Shown here in pieces: positions 46,615 through 58,171 of a stretch of 64,000 nt of DNA (within the stretch, counting starts at the first letter, position 1; the number at the start of each line of letters is the position of its first letter). Both the position numbers and the translations under genes were made by a program. The notes under the pieces were generated by a model. The model was not told where the DNA came from, ran no database searches, and saw only the letters and a list, made by a program, of their open reading frames with translations. The DNA is from Capitulum mitella (Eukaryota > Arthropoda > Thecostraca > Pollicipedomorpha > Pollicipedidae), in assembly GCA_030062745.1 (NCBI GenBank), contig CP099847.1, positions 25,468,923 to 25,532,922 of the forward strand, read 5' to 3'.

Positions 46615-47417
46615 CTGCCGTCCCCAGCCGGTGCCGACACTGACCGTCAGCGGGCAGTCACAGGCCCTGTCCACCTCCGACACGGCAAGGCCCGCCGCAT
46701 CTTTGGCCGGGCACTGCATGTGGGCTCTGCTAAGCTCAGGAGGGTGTCGTGAGGTGCTACGCAGGCACCCTGGGCCAGTCATTAGTACGAACACTGAGAC
46801 ATATCTGGCATGGAGATCACGGTAATGGCGGATGGTGTAGAATACAGAGCAGGGACAGCACCCCGTGATTAAACAGGCCACGTATTTTGGGAGCTGTGGC
46901 CTTTGCTAAGGTTACGGCGACGGAGGTGGCGGAGGGTCATCCTGCCCGTTACCGTTTAATGCTTCAGGATTCAGAGAAGCTTTCTCGACGTTCCTTTTCT
47001 ACTCCTAGTACAGGTGCACGTATCATATCTGACGACTTTTAGCCCTCGGTAGTTTCCGATTTTTTCTTTCCAGCATAACTCCAGAATGGAGCAACGCAAT
47101 GCTGGAATTTCTCATTTCGTATCATGATGTTATGAAGAGTCAAGGTATACAAGCAATCAACCCTTGTAAGGTCATCGTAGAATTTATATCATTGTGATAT
47201 GTCTCTGTGTCTGTCTGTATGTGATTGTAGTGCCAGTTGCTGTCACAAAACAAATTCTGAGAGCCATTTCAGGATTTGGTAGTGCAAACGCATATGTTTA
47301 AAGTCACTTCTTGGAGGCTTATGATGTGGATGAAGTCTTGTGCACCATTTTGGGCATCCTTAAATGCAGAATGCAATTGGCGTCTGAATGCTTCGTTCAT
47401 CTTATTGATAGTTTGGA

Positions 47418-48666
47418 ATGTGCAGTTTGTCTAGCAACTGCATGGTGCTTCGGATATAGTGGGCGAATAGATCTGACCATCATAGAAATTTGCCATGTCC
47501 AGGAAGCAGGCACGTTGCCAGGATTTTCCCCCGGGGGGGGGGGCAAATGTCAAATTTTGTCACATGCCACAGTCATGTGACGAAATTTACAAGAAAAGGC
47601 AGCAATTTTAGGCAATTTATCTCATATTTAATGCACAGCAAAACGTATGCTTGTTTTCGCAACATATATATGATCAGTATCACGTATTCATGCGAAATCT
47701 CCATGTATCTGGTGTAGACCGGTTGGCTCAGGGGGACCATGGCCCCATGCCCCCCCCCCCTGGTTACGTCCCTGCCAGGAAGTGCGGGGCGCTTGGGCAT
47801 AATGGGAAGATGGGATGCCACATGTGGTCAAAAGAGAAATTTCTCGCCAGTTTTATATTTTGCGACGAATGAGTCCCTTACTGCGGGCGAATATTGGCTC
47901 TGACAGACCATCCTGGCTCATAGCTAACCAAACCATTATTTTCCGAGCAAACGTAGATTCTGAGTGAAACTTAACATTCTCTGGCGTCTTTGCAATGTCT
48001 GAACTATCGCACCCAACATTCTTAGGCACTGACGAATGGTCGAAAGTAAAGTAACTTCCGTCATCTGTTATGGTTCTGGCATCCTCTTTCAGCTCCCGAA
48101 AAGTCCAGATGAACTTGTTCATCCGGGATTGGGCACGCCTGTCGACGTCTGGAGGTGTTTTTGGGACCTTTTGCCTGTTTGGAAAATTTGCGTCACACTG
48201 ATGATTTTAACGACATATCGCTGGCTGATTTTATATTTTTTAGCCGCCTTGCGAGTGCTGACCCCCACCCTGCCTACCATGTACCGCACGAACGCTCGTC
48301 GCTTGCCAGAGGGTATCTTAACGGGAATTCGGCTGCTGCCAACTTTTCGTTTTGTCCCGTCTCGGATTTCCATACCATATGGTATACGACAGACGGCACT
48401 TCGGCTCACTCCTCGAAAAACAGAGAACGTTGTATGCCTTACTCATCTTCCCGCATTGCTGGCAGAAAGACTGTAATGGTCTCTGGTGTGTCTGCTTCTT
48501 TCGGCCCCTCCATGACTAGTAGATAAAAAGGCAATGTAGCAAATTATATAGTTTCACGTGCCGTTTTCCATGACGCGTCCAATGATATCACAATAAAGGC
48601 TTTATGCCTTGATTTCAGCATAGCAGCATACATATCAGCTATGTCTCTTTTTTAATGTTCATCCGT
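47418..48666 (-). mobile_element. Deleted Tc1/mariner relic, spacer 5, interrupted by a MITE
   Basis: The right end (TA at 48667-48668) and the helix-turn-helix part are present, the latter the best preserved of the four copies (VGVSTRKAAKKYKISQRYV). The left end and C-terminal transposase part are deleted: spacer sequence runs straight into mid-element at about 47418. A hAT-type MITE sits inside it at 47507-47774. Confidence 0.65.
47507..47774. mobile_element. hAT-type MITE with perfect 8-bp target duplication
   Basis: A 268-bp insertion with ends CAGGCACGTTGCCAGG and, on the other strand, CAGGGACGTAACCAGG, each followed inward by a G/C homopolymer. The 8 bases CCAGGAAG occur immediately on both sides (47499-47506 and 47775-47782). 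CAGG-starting termini with an 8-bp duplication fit hAT elements. There is no coding capacity. Confidence 0.88.
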
Positions 48667-48817
48667 TAATTCATTCCTTCCGTATTTTTTTATTTGTTTT
48701 TTTTTTATTTACAAAACTTCATCTGATTGTGTTAATGCGGTTAGGGTTGGGATTAGAATCCATGTGAAGCTAAGTTTGTTGCCGAACTCTGACCACGTCA
48801 CATCCCGGGCGCCGAAC

Positions 48818-48828
48818 CAGATGGCGCT
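48818..48828 (+). promoter_or_regulatory. CTCF-core-like site, spacer 5
   Basis: CAGATGGCGCT in the same conserved block. Confidence 0.3.
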
Positions 48829-49715
48829 GGAGGACCGTTGTCGTGCCGTGCAACGCCACGAGACCGCCCCGTGTCCGGCTGACGATTTCGGTCTCACGTA
48901 TAGAAGCGCAAGTTTCAGGGTACCAGGTTTATATCTGTATGGAAAAGGAGGAGAAAAGTGCAGGAATGATTAGATCGTTTGCAAAATTTATGAAAAAGTG
49001 TGAGACAGAGAAGTCAGGAAATGCGTTGGCCAGCTCTGCTAGTTTGAATACTTGCTGGTGTTTAGCCCTTATGGATGGGTCAAGGGTTTTGAAGTGGAAA
49101 GCGAACTCAATCATCCTGATCTCGTTAAATTGTCTTGGTAAGGCAGCAGTAGTTCATAGAGCGAAAAACCTTGTAGAAACAATCAGTTCAGACTGAAAAG
49201 ATGTAACCTGTGAGTTTTGCACCTGATCCTACTCATAATTCTGATGTTACTACAAACCAGTCGTGGGTGATTTGCCTACATCTTGACTTTGAAACACTTT
49301 TTTTCTGGAGTTCGCTCTATCTTTGGAGCAGTGTTACTATTCTGTCTCAACTTACCCTGCGTTTTTATTTTTTTCTAGAAGTTACTTGACTGTCAGCTTA
49401 CGCTCATCAAAATGTTTTCATTGTGCCAGAAAGTCGTTCTAAAAATCACGGAAAGTGTTTTAATCGATTGGGTTTGTTTTTTGTATTCCTGAGATTGGCG
49501 TTGCAAAAGGCCAAAGTGCAATTGCTTAAGATGTATTTTGATGAACTCAGGAACAGCACACGATAAATACACTGCTGACAATGTCAGTCTTGACTCACAC
49601 GTAATAAATACACGACGCATGGCCTTATACCCAGTCCTGGTCTGCGAGAGCGTTTTTCCGTTAATCAGGTGTCAGCGCAGCGTGCTTTCGGTCAGTACCC
49701 AGGTTAGAAGGTTTA

Positions 49716-50521
49716 CTAGTAGACTGGCCGGTAGGCATAGACGGGCTTGTAATCGGCGGTGGCCTGGGCGCGCGCCGGCGCCGCGTACGCCGACTGCGTC
49801 TCGACCCGCACCTCCTGCTCGGGCGCCGCCTCGGTGGCCGGCACGTCCGGCGTCGGGTACTCGGTGGGCACGGGCGTCGGCAGCGCGTCGCTGTCGGCGC
49901 GGAAACCCTGCGCGTCGGCCACGTAGCGCACGCTGACGGGCACGCCCTCGGGCGAGACGTAGCTGAAGGAGCCGACCACGGCGCCACCGGCGCTCTCCTC
50001 CTGGCGCTCGATGTCGTCCTCGGAGAGGAAGCGGAAGGCGAAGCCGCCCTGGTCGTCGCTCTGGCTGGTATGTTCCAGGATGCGCACGATTGGCAGCGGC
50101 GCGGCGACGCGCACCTTCGGCCGGCGCGCCGTAGCCGTACGTGGCGCGGGGCGCCGAGTCGGCCGCCACGGCCGCCGCCAGCGTGAGCAGGACAAACTGG
50201 GGCCAGAACAGACGGCGTAGATTAGGGGAATACGGGGACGTTGATCAGATTCCGCTAGGCGTGGTCTTCTGGTTAACTTCTAAATAGCGTATTGGAAATA
50301 CTTTTGGGAGCGATAAAAATGTATGTCTTGGCATTGTAGACTCTACCGAAAGAAATGTTTTCATTTCTACCGGGTAGATTTTTTAGATTGTAGCACTGAA
50401 GAATGCTAGAAACTGAAAACGCTTAAAAGCGAAAACGAACCAATTTGAAATGGCGTATGGGCCTGAGTGGAAGCTCTTGGCCTGAATGTGTATCAATGAC
50501 GGAGAGACTTACCATCTTCAT
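49716..50521 (-). pseudogene. RR-1-like cuticular protein, copy 6, frameshifted
   Basis: Exon 1 50521-50513, intron 316 bp (class shared with copy 5), exon 2 50196-49716. An extra T at 50116/50117 shifts the frame just after Glu30, before the chitin-binding core, so the RR domain is lost from the predicted product. Downstream the ancestral frame is still open and carries Gln99, Asp104, loss of Glu148, Ala151, Lys154 and a terminal Tyr instead of Gln. The extra changes in the tail suggest relaxed constraint rather than only a sequencing error. Promoter, start codon and splice sites are intact. Confidence 0.8.
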
Positions 50522-50664
50522 GGTGTTGGTGCGGTGCGTTTGAGGGGCGGTGCTCGCTGTGCGGCTGTGCGGCTGATGTGATGCCCCCTCCGTGTCGGCG
50601 CCGCGTTATATAGCGGGTACCGGGCGCCGGTGACCCTGGACAGGTTACAGGTTTTGGGGTCACC
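50522..50664 (-). promoter_or_regulatory. Promoter of cuticle copy 6 (variant B)
   Basis: TATATAAC at 50612-50605 and the inverted pair with AGGTTACAGG, still intact despite the broken reading frame. Confidence 0.75.
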
Positions 50665-51883
50665 CTGCCGTCGCCAGCCGGTGCCGACACTGACCGTCAC
50701 AGCCGGGCCTTGTCCACCTCCGACACGCCAAGGTCCGCCGCATCTTTGGCCGGACGCCACGCGTGGGCACTGCCGAGCTCGGGAGGGCGTCTTTAGATGC
50801 TGCGCAGGCACCCTGGGCCAGTCATTAGTACGAACACTGAGGTGTAGCTGGCATGAAGATCACGGCAATGGCGGGTGGTATCGAATACGGAGCAGGGACA
50901 GCACCCGGTGATTAAACTGGTCCAGTATTTTGGGGGCCGTGGCACTTGCCAAGGTTACGGCAACGGAAATGGCTGAGGGTCATCCTGTCTGTTATCGTTT
51001 TCAGAAAACTGAAATATTGCTTGAGGATTCAAAGAAGCTTTTCCGGCGTTCGTTTGCTACCCGTGGTACCGCTGCACGAGTGATGTCCGACGGCTTTTAA
51101 CCCGCGATTTGCTGGGTGGTAGTCTCATATTTTTCTCTCCAGCATAAGTCCAGAACCGGGCAGCGCAACGCTGAAATTTTTCGTTTCGTGTCGTGATGCT
51201 ATGAAGGGTCAAGGTATACCAACCATCAACCTTTGTAAGGCGATAGCAGAATTTATTCAGTTGTGATTTGCCAATTGTAGTGCCAGTTTCTGGCACAAAA
51301 CAAATTTTGAGGGCCATTTCAGGGTTTTCCGGGGTAAACGCGAATGTTTAGAGTCATCTGTTGGAGGTTTATAATGTTGAGGTTTTATGCGCTATGTTAG
51401 GCATGCTTAAAGCTAGCATGCAACTCACGCCTGAATAACTCGTATACCTTGTTTATAGCTTGCATCGTAGAGCAGGAAAGGAGAATGAAAGGGCTGTAAG
51501 CACTGTGACTGGTTGCGGCCGGAGGTGACTGTAACTTTGCTCTAATCTTCCAAATTGACGTCATGCTTTGCGCTTTATTGGAGTGATCAGAATGTTTCAG
51601 GTCCGTTTTCAGGTCCGTGTGCCTTCGTTGCCCTTTTCCGTATTTACCGAAGCCTCTAGAGACACAGACCAAGGCAAGGGCATACACACCCACACGTGCG
51701 CGGGACATGCGCAGCGAAGTGTACGACACAATGTACGAACAGAATGCACTTAGTCACTTTTTATGTTTTTTTTTTTAATAAGTTAGGCTCGGATGTGTTC
51801 ATGCGGTTAGCGGGAGGATTATAATCCATGTTAAGCTGAGTTTATTGCCAGACTCCGACCAAGCCTTGTTCCATACGCCGAAG

Positions 51884-51894
51884 CAGATGGCGCT
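51884..51894 (+). promoter_or_regulatory. CTCF-core-like site, spacer 6
   Basis: CAGATGGCGCT in the same conserved block. The following bases differ slightly from other units. Confidence 0.3.
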
Positions 51895-52215
51895 GGCGGA
51901 CCTTTGACGTGTCGTACAACTCCGCCTCGTGACATTTCGGTGTCGTGCATACAGGTGCCGCTGCTGGGATATGAGACTTGTATCTGTATGGAAAAGAAGG
52001 AAAAAAGGCGCGAGTAATTAGATCGTTTGTAAAAATTATGGACAGTATGAGACAAAGAGCCTAGCAGATGCGTTCGGTAGGTGTGCGAATTTGAAGATTT
52101 GTTGGGGCTTAGTCCCTATGGATACGTCAAGAATTTTGAAGTGGAAGGTGAGCTCAGTCATCCGAATGTCGTTTAATTGCCTTTGTGAGACAGCGGAAGT
52201 TCAGAGGCGGAAATG

Positions 52216-54230
52216 CCGTACGGCGAGAAAAAAATGAGACCGGTAGCGGGTCTCGGAGACCAATAGAGATTTTCATTTTCCCTGCTCAGATCAGACCACA
52301 CGCTTTCACTGTCCTGGAAGAACTCGTTTGAGAACAGTTTCACTCGAGACTGGTACCTTGTCTCGTGTAAAACCACCCGATTTCTCGTGGTCTCCAGACT
52401 TGTGCTTGATTTCGCTTGACCGGAATCAGTTCCAGTTTCATACCCAGGCCGATGGCTCTGATTCTGAATCTTATTCCAAGCGACAAATATGACAAGCGGA
52501 ATCTGTTTCGAATCCAATTCCATTGTGGTTAAAAATGTCTGATTCGGAATCTGAATACGATTCCAGTGTAACGATGTCATGATGTTTATACAGTAACTAG
52601 CATTAGGTACTGAAAACCATGCATTTTGCCACACATCACCAGTGCTAAAGTACTGATGAAAATAGATGGGGAATGACATGGTTTTCCGAGTTGCCATGTT
52701 CCATGACATATTTTGTAGCTCATAAAGTTATTCTTGAATAAGGCATTTATACTATAGCCCTATTTCCATGCAAAGTTCTATATTGTTCCACTTAATTGTG
52801 TTCTGCTGTGAATATCGGCCCATCCTGAAAACACATTTTAAGACTTTCAAAGATATATTTTCTGATGGCGCGCATCGAGAAAGGAAGGACTGAAAACAAT
52901 ATTGACATAATGGATTTAAGGCAGGTGGAAAATTATTCAGTTATGAGTTGAACAGGAATCGCAATACTGCGGCGAGGGCTTTACAGCAATCTATGCCCTA
53001 GAAAGGTTTCCATTCGAAAGCACGCCGTGAAAGTATTCGGCTGAATAAGAAAAAAATTATCGTCATATGTCGATTCAGGCTTGATCTTGTGATTTGTGAC
53101 GTATTCATTATCAGAAAGCATTGTCATCACGTGTTGAAGTAAATGAACATTTTTTATTACGGCATGTATTGTGGCCTCGGGGAATACAGTAGCAGCCACA
53201 GGAAGCTCTGCGTCGTCTCTGCATATGGAAAGGCGGCGTAGGAAGGATGAGGATCAGATACAGTATGGAATTTTGAATACAGACCGCTTTCATAAATAGA
53301 TTGATTTGTATCTTTTAATAATATCTGTTTCGTAAAAAATCGAATTAGGAAGGTATGCCGTAAACTGCATCCGTATTATCACGGCGCTTCCCCACTATTT
53401 ACGATGTAGGGTTCTGGCGCTCTTGCAACATGCCTAAAATCAATAGCAATCAACATTCGTCACCAGTAAAATGCGTATAAGGTGGTGGAGGAGGCAATTA
53501 CCTTGTAACACCACCTACTCAGCAGTGTTCCATTAAACTGGTGTAAAAGTGATGTTTGCGCATCCTTTTCTTCCATGTTTATCTCGCCTTGAGTTGGAGA
53601 TCCCCTGACCTGATGATGACTGTTCTAAATCTTGGAACACAACTTCATCCCTCATTACCTACCTACCTACCTAACAGGCAATGTCCGGTCCACGCAACCA
53701 TAAACAAATAGACCATAAGACATGAGACTGCATAAAAACGCTCGCAGAGGGAAGTCTTTAGTGCATATATATGCATAACTAAGCGATTGTAGGCATATTT
53801 CTTCAATGCCAAATTAGTGGTAGGTTCAGCTGTGCCAAGGAGCGGAATCAGGTATTTGGTCTTTAGTGCTACTAATGTATGCTTGCTTTGTGTGCTTTAG
53901 TGCTACTAATGGATTCGCTTCCGATTCCAGTGTTTCCGCACACTAGCTGAATCAATTCGGAATCCGACTCAACACAACTTCCAACTGAATCGATTCCGAA
54001 TCCGGCTCCGGTCCAAAGGGAAGGGAATCTGGATTCGGCTCTGATTCCGCTGGAATCGAGCACAAGTCTGCTGGTCTCACGTTAAGCTTGTTCAGTTTGG
54101 CTTCACGCAAGACCGGGTACCAGCTTCGAGTGAAAACGTGTGGTCTGATTGCAATAGGGAAAAAGACAACTCCAACGGTTTCTGAGAACGGGTCCGGTTC
54201 TCACTTTTTTCTCACTGAGAATGGTCACTG
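52216..54230. mobile_element. Two-kilobase insertion with ~230-bp imperfect inverted repeats
   Basis: Sequence at 52218-52450 recurs inverted at about 54030-54225; for example CAGACCACACGCTTTCACT matches the complement of AGTGAAAACGTGTGGTCTG, and both ends carry a GAGAAAAAA tract next to GAGAC/GAGAAC blocks. The interior is rich in GATTCCGAATC-type short palindromic runs. No transposase is recognised, and no clear target duplication was found. It interrupts array spacer homology, so it is a later insertion. Confidence 0.6.
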
Positions 54231-55120
54231 GTTTCATTGTCCGTTGCCATTCTTGAAATATCCCACCTTCCATCTGTGGCCTCAGAAACAAAACAAAACA
54301 AAAAAGATGACACCTTTAAATGTTTTTGGGCGAAAGAGACTGAATCCAGACGATGCTGAGCCGTCGACAGCCGTCAAATGATGACACCGTTACTACCTTA
54401 CGAACAACTATAAATAATCACAGGAGTGCCCCGATATCATGTCAGGAACGCAGAAATCAGGAATCGCCACCTTGCGTGTTCGCGCTAGTAACAGAACTGT
54501 CGAACCATTCGGCCCCACGTCACAGGTTCAAGAAGCGCGTCACCTTCCGTCCAGCCCGCTTGCATGGTACACTGCGGGCTTCAATTAACGTTGGAGTAAT
54601 GTGAACAGAACCGTCAAGTCACCGTACAATGCTAGTAACAGAACTGTCGAATCACCCTGTATTTCCTGTAATTCTTGCAGTTAGCCACAGGAAAACTCGA
54701 ATATGAGAAACACGTCTCTGAAAAAATATCATCATGCTAAGCACCTTACCATCTACTTTCATGGCTGACAGATCGCACAGCACGCCTGCTTCAAGCTTGG
54801 CACGTCTGACCGCATCCCAGAACCTCCTCAAGCCGACCATCTCACTCAGTCACCTCTCCACAACCGCCAGTGAAAGTCAACTGTTCCTTTAACGCCGCCG
54901 ATTGAAGTTCGCTGCCTCGAGCCGTTGCATTCGTGTCTAAACACGTTGCAGACACGTTATTCCGTTGAGACCAGTGGCGTGTCTCACGGTAAACCAGATG
55001 CGCAACCGTGAGATCAGCAGCCCTCCTCGCCTTGTACCGCCTTTATGGATGATGATGATAGACCATTTGCTGGTTTACAATGAGCCCTGCAATTCCACAC
55101 GGGAAATTGGTATAGCAAGA
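54231..55120. other. Non-array DNA completing the spacer 6 insertion; one possible short exon
   Basis: Array homology resumes only near 55120. On the minus strand, 54840-54750 encodes about 30 residues starting MVGLRRFWDAVRRAKLEAGV and ends in a good donor (ATG-GTAAGG). It could be the first exon of an unrecognised gene or transposon. No partner exon is identified. Confidence 0.3.
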
Positions 55121-55632
55121 GCTTCAGCAGAGGACTCGTGTGAAGCACGGTTTCAGCTCCGTCGTCTTGAATTATTGCCCGTAATCATATCCATAATTCT
55201 GATATTTCTCCAGAGAAGTCTAATGTGGTTTGCCGACATCGTGGCTAAGCTTGTTCCAAAAACGTTCTTTTCCATAGTCCTATCTTTCGAGTAGGATTAT
55301 TGCTCTGTTTCAACTTACTCTTGCTTTTTTTTTTTTGGAGAACTTATTTTGCTGTCTGTTTGTGCCGAAGCTAGAGATATGCTTTGATAGAAAGCTGTTC
55401 CATAGAAATCCTGGAAAAACATTGTTAACATACCGTTTTGTTTTTTGTGTTGAGTTTTTCGTTTAAAAAGACGAAAGCGCAATTGCTAAAGCTATATTTT
55501 GATGGACTCGGGAACAGCACACAATAAATACATTGCTGACAATGTCAGTCTTGACTTACACGTAATAAATACACGTGACATGGCCTCATACACAGTCCTG
55601 GTCTTCGAGGGCGTTTTTCCGTTGATCAGGTG

Positions 55633-56939
55633 TCAGCGCAGCCTGCTCTTGGTCAGTCCCCAGGTGAGAAGGTTTACTACTGGACAGGGCCGGTAGGCGT
55701 AGACGGGCTCGTAGTCGACGGTGGCCTCCTGGGCGCGCGCCGGCGCGGCGTACGCCGACTGCGTCTCGACCCGCACCTCCTGCTCGGGCGCCGCCTCGGT
55801 GGCCGGCACATCCGGCGTCGGGTACTCGGTGGGCACGGGCGTCGGCAGCGCGTCGCTCTCGGCGCGGAAACCCAGCGCGTCGGCCACGTAGCGCACGCTG
55901 ACGGGCACGCCCTCGGGCGAGACGTAGCTGAAGGAGCCGACCACGGCGCCGCCGGCGCTCTCCTCCTGGCGCTCGATGTCGTCCTCGGAGAGGAAGCGGA
56001 AGGCGAAGCCGCCCTGGTCGTCGCTCTGGCTGGTGTGCTCCAGGATGCGCACGATTGGCAGCGGCGCGGCGACGCGCACCTCGGCCGGCGCGCCGTAGCC
56101 GTACGTGGCGCGGGGCGCCGAGTCGGCTGCCACGGCCGCCGCCAGCGTGAGCAGAACAAACTGGGGCAGAACAGACGGCGTACATTAGGGGAACACCGTG
56201 ACTTTGGTCCTTACCCCGTTTTTTTTTTTAATAAATGTGGTAATGGTATAGTACATATCGTTGGTTTTATGTTATTAGTATTACACTATAATACTATTAC
56301 CACAGTCACAGTAAACAGTTGTAACAATAAAGCAAAAATATCCTTTTAAATTTCGCTAGTCAGAGCCTTGTTTTGAATCGCAAAATAACTTGTCTTAATT
56401 CTTTTTTAAGCAGTAGTAAGTCATTAACTAATGGCTCTGCATTGTACCGTCGGAAATGTTCGCCTTTCTCTTAAATTAAAAAAAGTCTCTTAAACGGCCG
56501 CCGCCAGCGTGAGCAAGACAAACTGCGGCAGAACAGGCGGCGTAGATTAGGGGAATACCGAGACATGGTACCTTCCATCGTACTTTTAGTTTTTGGTATT
56601 TGGATTCGCTAAATTAATTAATAACCATAGTAATTATAATAGGTCCGTTTAGATTCCGCTAGTTGCAGCCTTGCTATAAATGCCAGTAAATCTCAAAATG
56701 ACGTCTTGGAAATATTTGTTGGCCAACAGTAAATCAGTAAGTCATGGCTTTGCATCATCTACCGCTAAAAATGTTTGCTTTTCTCTTAGCTTGTTTAGTA
56801 GATATATTTTGTTATAAGCACGGGTGTACTTTTATCATAGCTACTAAAGAAACGAACCAATTTGAAATGGCGCATGGGCCTGAGCAGAGGACTGTTGGCC
56901 TGCACATCTATGAATGACGGTGAGACTTACCATCTTCAT
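55633..56939 (-). CDS. RR-1-like cuticular protein, copy 7, altered C-terminus and chimeric intron
   Basis: Exon 1 56939-56931, exon 2 56160-55633. Residues 1-161 match copy 2. An extra A at about 55686 shifts the frame just before the normal stop, replacing Val-Gln with a 17-residue tail (CPVVNLLTWGLTKSRLR) and giving 178 residues. The chitin-binding core is unaffected, so the product may still work. The 770-bp intron is a fusion: the exon 1 side is of the copy 3/4 class and ends in a relic of exon 2 at 56522-56494, and the exon 2 side is of the copy 8 class. Splicing to the relic would give a short peptide that stops after the signal sequence. Confidence 0.85.
56490..56522 (-). pseudogene. 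Relic of cuticle exon 2 inside the copy 7 intron
   Basis: A CCGCAG acceptor followed by codons for FVLLTLAAAV and then TAA (56492-56490). Homology to exon 2 stops at about 56494, where it meets copy 8-type intron sequence across a short AT-rich filler (AAAAAAAGTCTCTT at about 56479-56492). This is a recombination breakpoint between two array members. Confidence 0.85.
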
Positions 56940-57082
56940 GGTGTTGGTGAGGTGCGTTTCAGGGGCGGTGCTCGCTGTGTGGCTGTGCGGCTGATGTGAT
57001 GCCCCGTCCGTGCCGGCGCCGCGTTATATAGCGGGTACCGGGCGCCGGTGACCCTGGACAGGATACACGTTTTGGGGTCACC
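56940..57082 (-). promoter_or_regulatory. Promoter of cuticle copy 7 (variant A)
   Basis: TATATAAC at 57030-57023 and the inverted pair with AGGATACACG. Confidence 0.75.
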
Positions 57083-58171
57083 CTGCCGTCCCCAGCCGAT
57101 GCCGACACTGACCGTCAGCCGTCAGTCACAGGCCCTGTCCATCTCCGATACGGCAAGGCCCGCCGCATCTTTGGCCGGGCACTGCATGTGGGCTCTGCTA
57201 AGCTCAGGAGGGCGTCGTAAGGTACCCTGCGCAGGCACCCTGTGCCAGTCATTAGTACGAACGTTGAGGTGTAGCTGGCATGAAGATCACGGCAATGTGT
57301 GGCGTCAAATACGGAGCAGGGACAGCACCCGGTGATGAAATCGGTCAGGTATTTTGGGGGCCGTGGCACTTGCCAAGGTTACCGCGACGGAAGTGGCGGA
57401 GGATCCTCCTCTTTGTCCTCTTTTTCATTGCTTCCAGAAAACTATGAAATAATGTTTGAGGATTCAAAGAAGCGTTCTCGACGTTCGTTTGCGACCTTAA
57501 CACAGATGACGATGTGATGTCTGATGGTTTTTAACCCACGATTTGCTGGATGGTAGTCTTCGATTTTTCTCTCCAGCATAACACCAGAACCGAGTAGCGC
57601 AACTCTGAAATTTTTCGTTTCGTTTTATGATTTTATGAAGGGTCAAGGTGTACCGCCCATCACCCTTGTAACGTGGTGGTAGAATTTATATGATATGATA
57701 TATATCACATAGAATTCGTATGATATCAATATTGTGATATGCCAACTGCAGTTCCGGTTTATGTCAGAAAACAAATTCTGAGACCCATTTCAGGATTTTT
57801 TGGTGCAAACGCGAATGATTAGTGTCACTTGTGGGAGGTTTATGATGTTGACGAAGTTTTATGCGCCTTGTTAGGCGTGCTTAAAGCTAGCATGCAATTG
57901 TCGTCTGAACACTCCGTACACATGCTGATAGCGTGCATCGTAGGACAGGAGAGCAGAATGAAAGGGCGGTATGCGCTGTGACTGGAGGCGACTGTGAACT
58001 TACAGTAGTCACCAAGATCGATGGCATGCTTTTTGCTTTAATAGAGTGATCAGAATGTTTCAGGCCCATATGCCTTTATTGCCTATTTCCGTATTTACCG
58101 AAGCCTCGAAAGATGGAAATCAGGGCAAGGGCTTGTTTATCTTGTACACGATGTAAAGACAGAATGTGATA

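Noticed and set aside
52173-52709. 178-codon minus-strand frame in the spacer 6 insertion
   Set aside because: It overlaps the inverted repeat and has no recognisable transposase or other domain.
53660-53682. ACCT microsatellite and nearby TTTAGTGCTACTAATG duplication (about 53861-53911)
   Set aside because: Ordinary short tandem sequence with no further context.
52216-54230. Assignment of the inverted-repeat insertion to the hAT superfamily
   Set aside because: Some candidate ends begin CAG(A/T)G, but no matching 8-bp duplication was found at any choice of boundary.
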